A stretch of DNA of 55,981 nt from JBFKQC01 sp041627895 (GCA_041627895.1 JBFKQC010000018.1:1-55981); one strand, 5' to 3'; numbered from the stretch's first letter, positions 8,244 to 17,205 are shown. The notes: generated by a model not told the origin, from the letters alone. Numbers and translations: made by a program.

Positions 8244-8471
8244 ATGGCTACCAAACCGTTTTTCCGCCGCCGCAAGGTCTGCCCGTTCTCGGGCGAGAAC
8301 GCGCCCAGGATCGACTACAAGGACACCCGGCTGCTGCAGCGCTACATTTCCGAACGCGGCAAGATCGTGCCCAGCCGGATCACCGCGGTCTCGGCCAAGA
8401 AGCAGCGTGAACTGGCCCGTGCGATCAAGCGCGCGCGGTTCCTCGCGCTTCTGCCCTACGCCGTGAAGTAA
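8244..8471 (+). CDS. rpsR: 30S ribosomal protein S18
   Basis: Small-subunit protein, the partner of S6 on 16S rRNA. It is 75 aa with the diagnostic CPFSGENAPRIDYKD and RITAVSAKKQRELARAIKRA motifs. GAGGAGA precedes the ATG. Middle gene of the operon, 11 bp before rplI. Confidence 0.97.
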   Translation: MATKPFFRRRKVCPFSGENAPRIDYKDTRLLQRYISERGKIVPSRITAVSAKKQRELARAIKRARFLALLPYAVK

Positions 8472-8482
8472 GGAGAAGACCC

Positions 8483-9121
8483 ATGGATGTCATTCTTCTC
8501 GAACGCGTGGCCAAGCTCGGCCAGATGGGCGAGGTGGTCTCGGTCAAGGAAGGCTACGCGCGCAACTACCTTCTGCCGCAGAAAAAGGCGCTGCGCGCGT
8601 CGAAAGCCAATATCGACGCCTTCGAATCGCAGAAAGCCCAGCTCGAGGCGCGCAACCTCGAGACCAAGAAAGAGGCCGAGGCGCTGGCCGCGCGGCTCGA
8701 TGGCCAGAAATTCGTGGTGATTCGCTCGGCCTCCGACTCGGGCGCGCTCTACGGCTCGGTGAACACCCGCGACGCCGCCCAGGTGGCGACCGATGCCGGC
8801 TTTACCGTCGATCGCAAGCAGATCGTCCTGTCCGCCCCGATCAAGGAGCTTGGGCTGCACGTCGTCACCGTGACGCTGCACCCCGAGGTCGAGGTCGCGG
8901 TCACGCTGAACGTCGCGCGGTCCGAGGAAGAGGCCGAACTGCAGGCCTCGGGCAAGTCGATCCAGGACCTTGCCGCCGAGGAAGAGGCCGCCGCCGAGTT
9001 CGAGATATCCGAGCTTTTCGACGATATCGGCGCGGCCACCGCCGAGGACGAGGACCTGACCGTCGCGACGCCCGAGGGCGACAGCGGCGAGGAACAGCCC
9101 GACACCGAAGACAAGGTCTGA
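8483..9121 (+). CDS. rplI: 50S ribosomal protein L9 with a long acidic C-terminal tail
   Basis: Large-subunit protein at the base of the L1 stalk. Residues 1-149 match normal L9: N-terminal MDVILLERVAKLGQMGEVV and KEGYARNYLLP, a long connecting helix, then the C-terminal domain with LGLHVVTVTLHPEVEV. The protein is 212 aa, about 60 more than E. coli L9; the extra tail is Glu/Asp-rich and low-complexity. Extended L9 proteins are familiar in Rhodobacteraceae. Last gene of the operon, followed by a strong terminator. Confidence 0.96.
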   Translation: MDVILLERVAKLGQMGEVVSVKEGYARNYLLPQKKALRASKANIDAFESQKAQLEARNLETKKEAEALAARLDGQKFVVIRSASDSGALYGSVNTRDAAQVATDAGFTVDRKQIVLSAPIKELGLHVVTVTLHPEVEVAVTLNVARSEEEAELQASGKSIQDLAAEEEAAAEFEISELFDDIGAATAEDEDLTVATPEGDSGEEQPDTEDKV

Positions 9122-9145
9122 CCGCCCTTCGCGGCGGGTGCCATG

Positions 9146-9171
9146 GGGCCGTCCGTTCGGGCGGCCCTTTT
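9146..9171 (+). terminator. Rho-independent terminator of rpsF-rpsR-rplI
   Basis: GGGCCGTCC (9146-9154) pairs with GGGCGGCCC (9159-9167) around GTTC, followed by TTTT. Confidence 0.85.
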
Positions 9172-9182
9172 CCGTTGCGGGC

Positions 9183-9611
9183 TCAGCCCTTGCCGGGCGG
9201 AATGTGCCCGCCGGCGATCAGCGCCGCGGCCATGTCCTGATAGGCGGTCCGCCAAGCCGCCTCGATCTCGGGCGTATAGCCTTCGCCCAGCACCTCCCTG
9301 ATCGTCGCCAGCAGCGCCTCGCCCATCGGCACGAACATCGCCGCACGGACACCAAGCCGTGCGTGCAGCGCGCCCAGATCGGTGTAGCGTCCGGCCAATT
9401 CCTCGGGCTGGTGCAGGTTGTCGACGATCACCGCGAGCGTCGTCATGAACTTCATCCCCTGCCCCGCCAGGTCGTCGCGGAACAGCGACCTCAGTTTCGG
9501 GGCGCGGCGGAAAAGCTCTTCGTAGAAGAACGTCGACGACGGCTCGAGATTCTCCCGGACCAGGTCGAAACTCTGGCGGATCAGCCGGAGCTGTTCGTCT
9601 GACAAGGGCAT
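9183..9611 (-). CDS. Single-domain globin of the flavohaemoglobin type
   Basis: A 142-aa haem protein similar to the globin domain of Hmp and to bacterial haemoglobins of the Vitreoscilla type, with no reductase domain. Visible haem-pocket residues: Tyr30 (B10, TFFYEELF), Gln51 (E7 region) and the proximal His83 in LGALHARLGV, followed by the typical GEALLATIREVLGEG. Likely roles are oxygen or nitric oxide handling. It is a monocistron convergent with rplI. AAGGA precedes the ATG, and an FNR-like box lies 66 bp upstream. Confidence 0.9.
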   Translation of the reverse strand: MPLSDEQLRLIRQSFDLVRENLEPSSTFFYEELFRRAPKLRSLFRDDLAGQGMKFMTTLAVIVDNLHQPEELAGRYTDLGALHARLGVRAAMFVPMGEALLATIREVLGEGYTPEIEAAWRTAYQDMAAALIAGGHIPPGKG

Positions 9612-9676
9612 GTACCGGTCCTTCCCTGCTGCGCGCTCGGTCAGGTTCAGTCTGGCCCCAGCCGCGGCGCGCCACC

Positions 9677-9690
9677 TTGATCCATCTCAA
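9677..9690. promoter_or_regulatory. FNR/Dnr-type box upstream of the globin gene
   Basis: TTGATCCATCTCAA differs from the FNR consensus TTGAT-N4-ATCAA at one base. Its centre is about 72 bp upstream of the globin start codon, a sensible place for activation by an oxygen or NO sensor of the Crp/Fnr family. Confidence 0.45.
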
Positions 9691-9745
9691 CGCGCGGCCA
9701 TCCCGGCAAGAGACAGCCGCCGCCCGCGATCCCGGTCGCGCGACG

Positions 9746-9773
9746 AAAAAAGGGCCGCCCCGGCGGGCGGCCC
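9746..9773 (-). terminator. Rho-independent terminator of tig
   Basis: GGGCCGCCC (9752-9760) and GGGCGGCCC (9765-9773) form a perfect 9-bp stem with a CGGC loop. On the minus strand it is followed by six T residues. It lies 25 bp past the tig stop. Confidence 0.9.
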
Positions 9774-9797
9774 TGCCTCCTCCCCAGAAGGACTTGC

Positions 9798-11129
9798 CTA
9801 TTCGTCGTCCAGCGCCTCGACGGCCTTTTGCAGATCGTCCTTCGAGACCTCCTTTTCCGAGACCTCGGCCAGCTCGAAGATGAAATCGACGACCTTGTCC
9901 TCGAAGATCGGCGCCTGGATCTGCTGGCGCATCTGCGCGTTCTGCTGGACGAATTCGAAGAACTGGCGTTCCTGGCCCGGGTATTGCCGGGCCTGGTTCA
10001 TCACCGCCTGGGTCATCTCGGCATCGCTCACATCGATCTCGTTCTTGCGTCCGATCTCGGCCAGCAGCAGCCCCAGCCGCACGCGCCGCTCGGCGAGCTT
10101 CTTGTGCTCGTCCGTCGGCTCGATCTCGGGGTGGTCGTGGCCCTCGACGTCCGGGTTCTCCTCGTGCCAGAGCTGGTGCGCGATCTGGCCCGCCTCGGCG
10201 TCGACGAGGCTCGGCGGCAGATCGAACGTGACCTTGCCGTCCAGCAGGTCCAGAAGCTTGCGCTTCTGCACGGCGCGGGCCGCGCCGGCATATTCCGCCG
10301 CCAGCCGGTCCCTGATCTGGCCCTTCAGCGCGTCGAGATCGTCAGAGCCGAACTTCTTCGCAAGCTCGTCGTCGATCTCGGCCGGTGCCGGGGCCTGCAC
10401 GGCCTTGACGGTGCAGGCGAAAACCGCGTCCTTGCCGGCCAGGTTCTCGGCGCCGTAATTCTCGGGAAAGCTTACCTTAACCTCGACATCCTCGCCGGCC
10501 TTGGCGCCGACGAGCTGTTCCTCGAAGCCCGGGATGAACGAGTTCGAGCCCAGGACAAGCGGATAGTCCTCGGCTGCGCCGCCATCGAACTCGACCCCGT
10601 CGACCGAGCCCTTGAAGTCGATCACGACCTGGTCGCCGTCCTTGGCCTTGGACCCCTTCTTGCGGTCGGTGAAGTTGGGCGTGCTCTCGGCGAGGTTCTT
10701 CAGCGCGTCGTCGACCGCGGCGTCATCGGGCGCCACCACCAGCTTTTCGAGGCTCAGCGACTTCATGTCCAAATCCGGGATCTGGGGCAGCGCCTCATAG
10801 GACATCTCGACCTCGACGTCGTCGCCCTCCTTCCAGTCCTGGTTGGTCATCTCGACCCTGGGCTGCATCGCCGGACGGTCGCCGGTTTCCTCGAAATGCG
10901 AGCTCATCGCGCCGTCGATGGCCTCCTGCATCGCCTCGCCCAGCACCCGCGGACCGAACTGCTTTTTCAGCAGCGCCATCGGCACCTTACCCTTGCGGAA
11001 ACCCTTCATCTCGACCTCGGGCCGCGCCTCGGCCAGCTTCTCGTTGACCTTCGCGTCCAGTTCGGCCGCGGTCAGCGTGATCTGGTAGCCGCGTTTCAAC
11101 CCGTCGTTCAGGGTCTCGGTGACCTGCAT
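9798..11129 (-). CDS. tig: Trigger factor, ribosome-associated chaperone and prolyl isomerase
   Basis: Binds nascent chains at the ribosome exit tunnel. It is 443 aa from the ATG at 11129 (MQVTETLNDG). An ATG three codons earlier touches the GGAGG and is too close to it, which decides the start. The ribosome-binding loop reads GFRKGKVP (residues about 44-51), the FKBP-like domain follows at about 160-245, and a long helical C-terminal domain ends in an acidic stretch. Monocistronic, with its own strong terminator. Confidence 0.96.
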   Translation of the reverse strand: MQVTETLNDGLKRGYQITLTAAELDAKVNEKLAEARPEVEMKGFRKGKVPMALLKKQFGPRVLGEAMQEAIDGAMSSHFEETGDRPAMQPRVEMTNQDWKEGDDVEVEMSYEALPQIPDLDMKSLSLEKLVVAPDDAAVDDALKNLAESTPNFTDRKKGSKAKDGDQVVIDFKGSVDGVEFDGGAAEDYPLVLGSNSFIPGFEEQLVGAKAGEDVEVKVSFPENYGAENLAGKDAVFACTVKAVQAPAPAEIDDELAKKFGSDDLDALKGQIRDRLAAEYAGAARAVQKRKLLDLLDGKVTFDLPPSLVDAEAGQIAHQLWHEENPDVEGHDHPEIEPTDEHKKLAERRVRLGLLLAEIGRKNEIDVSDAEMTQAVMNQARQYPGQERQFFEFVQQNAQMRQQIQAPIFEDKVVDFIFELAEVSEKEVSKDDLQKAVEALDDE

Positions 11130-11255
11130 GTGCTCCATCCTCCGTTGGCCGCGCGCGCCGGCTTGGCGGGGCCCGAAAATCAGTGGCCCTTCTAGGGCGC
11201 GGCCAGACCCCTTGCAAGTCGAAAGGGCCGCGTTCGGCGAGCGATTTCGGGGCAC

Positions 11256-12377
11256 TCAATCGGCGGTGACGTCATGGCCGTAAAGCCAGTCGAAACGCCG
11301 AAGCGGCGCGGCCGGGGCCAGCAATCCGGCGAGCCGCAGCGTGGTGTGCGCCCCCCACCGCACGAGCGGGCTGCGCAGGTGATAGTTCCGCGCGTTGGCA
11401 TTGGCCGCCCCGATCGCGCGGACCACCCGCGCCCGCCGCCGCGCCTGGTAGAGCGCCAGCGCCTCCGGCACCGGCCGCGCGGCAAGACAATCGGCCAGGA
11501 CCCAGGCATCCTCGAGCGCCAGGTTGGCGCCCTGCGCCAGAAACGGCAGCGTCGGGTGCGCCGCGTCGCCCAGCATCGCGCGGGCATCGTCATGCCAATT
11601 CCCGGCGACCAGGTGCCGGAACAGGCCCCATATGTTCACCGCCTCGACCCGGTCCAGCCAGCCCCGCACCTCTGGCGCGAACCCCGCGAAGGCGGCGCGC
11701 AGGTTGGCGGGGTCGTCGGTCGCGGTCCAGCTTTCCTCGGCCCAGGCGGCGCGCTCTTCGACCGCCACGATGTTGCGCAAGCCCCCGGCCAGCGGATAGG
11801 TCACCAGATGCCGCCCCGGCCCCATCCAGACATGCGCCTCGGGCGCGGCCGCGTCCGCGATCACCGCCCGCCAGGCCACCTGGCCGGTGAAGAACGGCGC
11901 CGTCTTGCCGTTGAGCGCTGCGCGAAGGCCGGACTGCAGACCGTCGGCGCCCAGCAGAACCCCGCCCGCCGGCGGCGCGTAGCTTTCGACGCGCGTACCC
12001 GTCACGATCTCGGCCCCGGCACCGCGCGCGGCATCTTCCAGCAGCGCGATCAGCCGGGCCCTGTGGATCAGCACGAAGGGCTGCTTGCCATGGTGATGCC
12101 GCTTCAGGTCCAGCCGCAGGACGCGCCGCCCGCTGCTGTAGTCGCGCAGTTCCACCGCCTCGCTGATCAGCCCGGCCGCGCGCAGCGCCTCGCCGAGCCC
12201 CAGCGCCGCCAGAACCGCCGCGCCGTTGGGCGAGATTTGCAGCCCCGCGCCGACCTCGGCGATTTCCGCCGCCTGCTCCACGACCCGCACCGCGGCCCCG
12301 CGCTGCGCCAGCGCCGCGGCCGCGGCCAGCCCTGCCACGCCGGCGCCGACCACCGTCACCGGCAGCCCGATCAGCAC
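11256..12377 (-). CDS. FAD-dependent monooxygenase (UbiH/salicylate hydroxylase-like)
   Basis: About 373 aa. Class A flavoprotein hydroxylase features: the FAD-binding VVGAGVAGLAAAAALAQRG near the N-terminus, EVGAGLQISPNG, the DG motif in LLGADGLQS, and the second FAD motif GDAAHPTLPFLAQGANLALED. The family uses NAD(P)H and O2 to hydroxylate aromatic or quinone-like substrates; the substrate cannot be read from the sequence. The frame opens at a TTG (12398) inside the dksA terminator, so the GTG at 12377 is the better start. It is downstream of dksA on the same strand. Confidence 0.85.
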   Translation of the reverse strand: MLIGLPVTVVGAGVAGLAAAAALAQRGAAVRVVEQAAEIAEVGAGLQISPNGAAVLAALGLGEALRAAGLISEAVELRDYSSGRRVLRLDLKRHHHGKQPFVLIHRARLIALLEDAARGAGAEIVTGTRVESYAPPAGGVLLGADGLQSGLRAALNGKTAPFFTGQVAWRAVIADAAAPEAHVWMGPGRHLVTYPLAGGLRNIVAVEERAAWAEESWTATDDPANLRAAFAGFAPEVRGWLDRVEAVNIWGLFRHLVAGNWHDDARAMLGDAAHPTLPFLAQGANLALEDAWVLADCLAARPVPEALALYQARRRARVVRAIGAANANARNYHLRSPLVRWGAHTTLRLAGLLAPAAPLRRFDWLYGHDVTAD

Positions 12378-12390
12378 GCGCCGGCCCCGG

Positions 12391-12423
12391 AAACGCAAAC
12401 ACCGGAGCGTCGCCGCCCCGGTG
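12391..12423 (-). terminator. Probable terminator of dksA
   Basis: CACCGG (12400-12405) pairs with CCGGTG (12418-12423) across a 12-nt loop and is followed on the minus strand by TTTGCGTTT. The stem is short, so termination may be partial. Confidence 0.45.
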
Positions 12424-12449
12424 CCCTCTGGTCCGTCCGGAACCGCACG

Positions 12450-12872
12450 TCAGTCGTCGCGATGCACCTTCTCGCGGCGCTCGTGGCGCTCCTGTGCTTC
12501 CAGCGTCATCGTCGCGATCGGGCGCGCATCGAGCCGCTTCAGCGAAATCGGCTCGCCCGTGACTTCGCAATAGCCGTAATCGCCATTGTCGATCCGGCGC
12601 AGCGCCGACTCGATCTTGGCGACCAGCTTGCGCTGGCGGTCGCGGGTCCGAAGCTCCAGCGCGCGGTCGGTTTCCTCGCTGGCGCGGTCGGCGATGTCGG
12701 GCACCGAGCGGGCGCTGTCCTGCAGGCCCTCGATCGTGTGCTTCGATTCGTCCAGCAACTCGTTCTTCCAGGAGGTCAGCTTGCGGCGGAAATATTCCAG
12801 CTGGCGCTGGTTCATGAACGGCTCGTCCTCGGCTGGTCGGTAATCGTCGGACAAAAACGTCTCGGCCTTCAT
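12450..12872 (-). CDS. dksA: RNA polymerase-binding factor DksA, one-cysteine type
   Basis: Binds the RNA polymerase secondary channel and, with ppGpp, adjusts promoters during starvation. It is 140 aa from the ATG at 12872 (MKAETFLSDD), with AAGGG upstream. A second plausible start at 12923 (GGAGGG upstream) would add 17 residues. The coiled coil carries the acidic tip region DIADRASEETDRA (59-71). The C-terminal zinc-finger region has only Cys102 (YCEVTGEPISLKRLDARP) instead of four cysteines, as known for the DksA of Rhodobacter sphaeroides; it probably folds without zinc. Confidence 0.95.
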   Translation of the reverse strand: MKAETFLSDDYRPAEDEPFMNQRQLEYFRRKLTSWKNELLDESKHTIEGLQDSARSVPDIADRASEETDRALELRTRDRQRKLVAKIESALRRIDNGDYGYCEVTGEPISLKRLDARPIATMTLEAQERHERREKVHRDD

Positions 12873-13057
12873 GCTGGTACCCTTATGCTTGCCAGAGAGG
12901 TCGATCTTCTTATTCACCGTCATCCGGCACCCTCCACTCGGCGCCCATCTATCGCAAGCGGCGGGGGTTGTCACGCCCTGAAAATGCACGGTTGCGACAA
13001 TATGAACAGATCGGTATGGAGACGTGAACAATCCCGTCTAAGCTATATGATAATCCC

Positions 13058-13897
13058 ATGAAATTCACAGGCACCGACGCCTATGTGGCGACCGAGGATC
13101 TGACCGTCGCCGTCAATGCCGCCGTCACGCTGGAACGCCCGCTGCTGGTCAAGGGAGAACCCGGGACCGGCAAGACCGAACTCGCACGACAGGTCGCCGC
13201 CGCGCTCGACCTGCCTATGATCGAATGGCACATCAAGTCCACCACCAAGGCGCAGCAGGGGCTGTACGAATACGACGCGGTTTCGCGGCTGCGCGACAGC
13301 CAGCTCGGCGACGAACGCGTGCACGACGTCGCCAACTACATCAAGCGCGGCAAGCTGTGGGAGGCGTTCACCGCGCCGACCAAGGTGGTGCTGCTGATCG
13401 ACGAGATCGACAAGGCGGACATCGAGTTTCCGAACGACCTGCTGCAGGAACTCGACCGGATGGAGTTCCATGTCTACGAAACGACCGAGACGGTGCCCGC
13501 GGTGCACCGCCCGATCGTGATCATCACCTCGAACAACGAGAAAGAGCTGCCGGACGCCTTCCTGCGCCGCTGCTTCTTCCACTACATCCGCTTCCCGGAC
13601 ATGGAGACGATGAAGCGAATCGTCGAGGTGCATCACCCCGGCATCAAGGAGGCGCTGCTGACCACCGCGCTGACCCAGTTCTTCGAATTGCGCGACACCG
13701 CGGGGCTGAAGAAGAAGCCCTCGACCTCGGAAGTGCTCGACTGGCTGAAACTGCTGCTTGCCGAAGACCTCGCACCCGAGGACCTCCGCCGCGACGGCAA
13801 GAACGCCCTGCCCAGGCTGCACGGCGCGCTGCTGAAGAACGAACAGGACGTCCACATGTTCGAACGCCTGGCGTTCATGGCGCGCGGCGCGCGCTAG
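13058..13897 (+). CDS. MoxR-family AAA ATPase
   Basis: A 279-aa AAA+ ATPase with Walker A GEPGTGKT (33-40), Walker B VVLLIDEIDK (110-119), sensor ITSNNEKELPDAFLRR and an alpha-helical lid. MoxR proteins act as chaperones that insert metal centres or assemble complexes, usually with a von Willebrand factor A (VWA) protein. Such a VWA gene follows at 16018, after three other genes on the same strand. It is divergent from dksA. Confidence 0.93.
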   Translation: MKFTGTDAYVATEDLTVAVNAAVTLERPLLVKGEPGTGKTELARQVAAALDLPMIEWHIKSTTKAQQGLYEYDAVSRLRDSQLGDERVHDVANYIKRGKLWEAFTAPTKVVLLIDEIDKADIEFPNDLLQELDRMEFHVYETTETVPAVHRPIVIITSNNEKELPDAFLRRCFFHYIRFPDMETMKRIVEVHHPGIKEALLTTALTQFFELRDTAGLKKKPSTSEVLDWLKLLLAEDLAPEDLRRDGKNALPRLHGALLKNEQDVHMFERLAFMARGAR

Positions 13898-14035
13898 ACG
13901 GCGCGACCCGCAACTTTCCACGCGCCCGCCACAATCCCGCCCGACACATCCTGTCGAACGGGCGCCGGGCAGCATATTGAAAAGCGCGGCGCATCCCGGC
14001 TATGGATCGGGGGTCCGCGACGGGAGGCAGGGACA

Positions 14036-14476
14036 TTGATCACCATCCGGCCGATAGAGCCGCGCGACCGGGCAGAATGGGAAAGGCTGTGGACCGCCTA
14101 CCTTGATTTCTACGAAACCTCTGTCGCACCAGCGGTTTACGAGGCGTCCTTCACGCGTCTTCTGGGCAACGATCCGCACGATTTCCACGGCCTGATCGCG
14201 GAAGTGGATGGCAAGCCCGCCGGACTGGTCCATTATCTGTTTCACCGCCATATGTGGAAGATCGAGAACGTGTGCTACCTGCAGGATCTCTACGCCGACC
14301 CGGACATGCGCGGGCAAGGCGTGGGCCGCAAGCTGATCGAGGCGGTCTATGCCGCCGCCGACGACGCCGGCTGCCCCTCGGTCTACTGGCTGACGCAGGA
14401 TTTCAACGCGACCGCACGCAAACTTTACGACCGGATCGGTCGCCTTACCCCGTTCATCCGGTACAATCGGGTTTGA
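14036..14476 (+). CDS. GNAT-family N-acetyltransferase
   Basis: A 146-aa acetyl-CoA-dependent acetyltransferase. The acetyl-CoA loop is seen in DPDMRGQGVGRKLIEAVY (about residues 85-102), and a C-terminal ARKLYDRIG motif is typical. It starts at a TTG (14036) chosen because GGGAGG lies 8 nt upstream and no ATG fits. Substrate unknown. It lies between moxR and the DUF2927 gene, one base before the latter. Confidence 0.87.
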   Translation: MITIRPIEPRDRAEWERLWTAYLDFYETSVAPAVYEASFTRLLGNDPHDFHGLIAEVDGKPAGLVHYLFHRHMWKIENVCYLQDLYADPDMRGQGVGRKLIEAVYAAADDAGCPSVYWLTQDFNATARKLYDRIGRLTPFIRYNRV

Positions 14477-14477
14477 C

Positions 14478-15854
14478 ATGCAGCGTTTCCTTCTTGCCCT
14501 GATGGGCCTCGTCCTTGCCGCCTGCTCCGCGCCCGTGCCCGACGATACCGCCACGCGGTCGGCCCCGGCGCCGACCGCGCTGCCGCCGATGAAGACCTTC
14601 ACCGAGCCGCGGGTCAGCCCGCCCACCCGGTCGAACGCGGCCATCGCGCGCGACTTCCTGGACCTCAGCTTTCAACTGGAAAGCGGCCGCGAACTGCCGG
14701 TCCTGACCCGCTTCGAGGGCCCGATCAGCGTGCGCGTCACCGGCCGTGTTCCGCCCAGCCTCGGCCCCGACCTTGCGCGCCTGCTCAGCCGTCTGCGGCG
14801 CGAGGCCGGCATCTCGATCACCCGCGTCGGCCCGGACCAGGACTCCTCGATCACCATCGAGGCGCTCAGCCGCGACGAATTGCAGCGCTTCGTCCCGCAG
14901 GCCGCCTGCTTCGTCGTGCCGCGGGTCTCAAGCTGGACCGAGTTCAAGAAGAACCGCCGCGGCCCGGCCGTCGACTGGACCACGCTGGAGACCCGCGAAA
15001 GGATGTCGATCTTCCTGCCCGGCGATGTCAGCCCGCAGGAGATCCGCGATTGCCTGCACGAGGAAATCGCCCAGGCTCTGGGGCCCTTGAACGACCTCTA
15101 CCGGCTGGGCGACAGCGTCTTCAACGACGACAATTTCCACACCGTGCTGACCGGCTTCGACATGCTGATCCTGCGCGCCTATTACGATCCGCGGCTCGCC
15201 TCGGGCATGACCCGCGAGCAGGTCGCGGCGCGGCTGCCGGCAATCCTCGCCCAGTTGAACCCGCCCGGCCAGCGCACGCCCGTCCATCTTGCCGGCGCGA
15301 CGCCGCGCGCCTGGATCGAAGCCATCGAAGAGGCACTCGGCCCGCGCACCTCGCCCGCCCGCCGCCAGATGGCCGCGCGCCGCGCCGTGTCGATCGCGAA
15401 TCAGCAGGGCTGGGTCGACAACCGCATGGCCTTCAGCCTGTTCGCGCTGGGGCGGCTGTCGCTCGACGGCGAGTCCGATATCGCGTTGGCCTCGTTCCTG
15501 CAGGCCGGCACGATCTACAATTCCCGCCCCGAGACCCGGCTGCAGGGCGCACATGTGGCGATGCAGCTCGCCGCCTTCGCGCTCAGCGCCGGTCAGACCG
15601 ACGCGGCGCTGGCACTGGTCGACGACAGCCTGGGCGCCGTCGCCGCCGCCGAGAATGCCGCGCTTCTCTCCACGCTCCTGATGATCAAGGCCGAGGCTCT
15701 GGCGCTCCAGGGCCGCACCGCCGAGGCCCGCGCCGTGCGCCTCGACAGCCTGGGCTGGGCGCGCTATGGCTTCGGCTCGGACAAGGCGGTGCGGCTGCGG
15801 ATGCGCGAGATCGCGGCGCTGTCGGCCCGCGCGAAGGAAGGCAGACCCATATGA
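14478..15854 (+). CDS. DUF2927 lipoprotein
   Basis: 458 aa, with a lipoprotein signal peptide ending LVLAAC (lipidated Cys16). The mature part holds a DUF2927 domain (about 60-260), a family common in Rhodobacteraceae and of unknown function. A segment after residue 270 looks helical, like a repeat of tetratricopeptide type (ALGRLSLDGESDIALASFLQAGTIY in part). The stop overlaps the next start (ATGA), so it is coupled to the small membrane protein and probably to the VWA gene. Confidence 0.85.
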   Translation: MQRFLLALMGLVLAACSAPVPDDTATRSAPAPTALPPMKTFTEPRVSPPTRSNAAIARDFLDLSFQLESGRELPVLTRFEGPISVRVTGRVPPSLGPDLARLLSRLRREAGISITRVGPDQDSSITIEALSRDELQRFVPQAACFVVPRVSSWTEFKKNRRGPAVDWTTLETRERMSIFLPGDVSPQEIRDCLHEEIAQALGPLNDLYRLGDSVFNDDNFHTVLTGFDMLILRAYYDPRLASGMTREQVAARLPAILAQLNPPGQRTPVHLAGATPRAWIEAIEEALGPRTSPARRQMAARRAVSIANQQGWVDNRMAFSLFALGRLSLDGESDIALASFLQAGTIYNSRPETRLQGAHVAMQLAAFALSAGQTDAALALVDDSLGAVAAAENAALLSTLLMIKAEALALQGRTAEARAVRLDSLGWARYGFGSDKAVRLRMREIAALSARAKEGRPI

Positions 15855-16018
15855 TCACCCTCGTGTCCGCCCTGGCCGGTGGGCTCTGGGGCGGGTATAT
15901 GGCGAAGCGAAGCGGCGGCAACCGGCTGGACATCGCGCAATACGCGACCGTGGGCGTGATCGCCGGTGCGCTTGTCGGGCTGACGGTCTCGGTCATCCTC
16001 GACCGGACCGTGATCTGA
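15851..16018 (+). CDS. Small Gly-rich membrane protein, 55 aa
   Basis: Two hydrophobic stretches (about 1-17 and 31-49, ITLVSALAGGLWGGYMA and TVGVGVIAGALVGLTV-like) around a short polar loop. The ATG overlaps the DUF2927 stop by 4 bases and its stop overlaps the VWA start by 1 base, so it is a real coupled gene despite its size. Function unknown; it may anchor or assist the neighbouring envelope proteins. Confidence 0.7.
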   Translation: MITLVSALAGGLWGGYMAKRSGGNRLDIAQYATVGVIAGALVGLTVSVILDRTVI

Positions 16019-17205
16019 TGTTCCTGCCGTTCTTCGGACACCTGCGCGCCGGCGGCGTGCCGGTCAGTCTGCGCGAGTATCTCACCTTCCTCGAAGCCAT
16101 GGGCGCGGGCCTCGTGACCTACGACATCGAGGGCTTCTACTACCTCGCCCGCTCGGCCATGGTGAAGGACGAGCGCAACCTCGACAAGTTCGACCGCGCC
16201 TTCGCCCGGTCCTTCGACGGGCTCGAGGAGATTTCGCTCGACGCGGTGATCGAGGCGGTCGACATCCCGGGCGACTGGCTGCAGAAGCTGGCCGAAAAGC
16301 ACCTGAGCGACGCCGAGAAGGCCGAGATCGAGGCGCTCGGCGGCTTCGACAAGCTGATGGAAACGCTGAAGCAACGGCTGAAGGAACAGCAGGGCCGCCA
16401 CCAGGGCGGTTCGAAATGGATCGGCACGGCGGGCACCTCGCCGTTCGGCGCCTATGGCTACAACCCCGAAGGCGTGCCCATCGGTCAGAAGGAATCGCGC
16501 CACCAGCGCGCGGTGAAGGTCTGGGACAAGCGCGAATTCCGCGACTTCGACGACACCGTCGAGATCGGAACGCGCAACATCAAGGTGGCGCTGAAGCGGC
16601 TCAGGACATGGGCGCGCGACGGCGCCGACGAGGAACTCGATCTCGCGGGCACGATCCGCGCCACGGCCGAGCACGGCTATCTCGACGTCCAGACCCGGCC
16701 CGAGCGGCACAATGCCGTCAAGGTGCTGCTGTTTCTGGATGTCGGCGGTTCGATGGACCCGCATGTCAGGGTCGTGCAAGAGTTGTTCAGCGCCGCCCGC
16801 GCCGAATTCAAGCACCTCGAATATTACTATTTCCACAACTGCCTCTACGAAGGTGTCTGGCGCGACAACCGCCGCCGCTGGGACGCGCAGACGCCGACGC
16901 ACGAGGTGCTGCGCACCTACGGCGCCGACTACAAGTGCATCTTCGTCGGCGACGCCTCGATGAGCCCGTACGAGATCGCCTTTCCCGGCGGCGCCAACGA
17001 GCACTGGAACGCCGAAGCGGGGCAGATCTGGCTGGAACGCGCCCGCGACCAGTGGCCGGCGAACCTCTGGATCAACCCGCTGCCCGCGCGATACTGGCCC
17101 CACACCCAGTCGATCGACATGGTGCAGGCGGTCTTCGGCGCCGATCGCATGGTGCCGATGACGCTGGAGGGGATCGAACGCGGCATGAAACTGCTCGGCC
17201 GCTGA
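16018..17205 (+). CDS. VWA domain protein (CoxE-like), presumed MoxR partner
   Basis: 395 aa from the ATG at 16018, overlapping the previous stop; the open frame upstream is non-coding. The N-terminal half is helical, and the VWA domain starts near 230 with the metal-binding motif DVGGSM (241-246). CoxE-type proteins work with MoxR ATPases in maturation of metalloenzymes or other complexes. Here the pair is split by GNAT, DUF2927 and a small membrane gene, all in the same direction, which suggests one extended functional unit. Confidence 0.88.
   Translation: MFLPFFGHLRAGGVPVSLREYLTFLEAMGAGLVTYDIEGFYYLARSAMVKDERNLDKFDRAFARSFDGLEEISLDAVIEAVDIPGDWLQKLAEKHLSDAEKAEIEALGGFDKLMETLKQRLKEQQGRHQGGSKWIGTAGTSPFGAYGYNPEGVPIGQKESRHQRAVKVWDKREFRDFDDTVEIGTRNIKVALKRLRTWARDGADEELDLAGTIRATAEHGYLDVQTRPERHNAVKVLLFLDVGGSMDPHVRVVQELFSAARAEFKHLEYYYFHNCLYEGVWRDNRRRWDAQTPTHEVLRTYGADYKCIFVGDASMSPYEIAFPGGANEHWNAEAGQIWLERARDQWPANLWINPLPARYWPHTQSIDMVQAVFGADRMVPMTLEGIERGMKLLGR

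Noticed and set aside
12450..12872. Damaged zinc finger in DksA
   Set aside because: One-cysteine DksA is known from Rhodobacter, so it is a normal type here.
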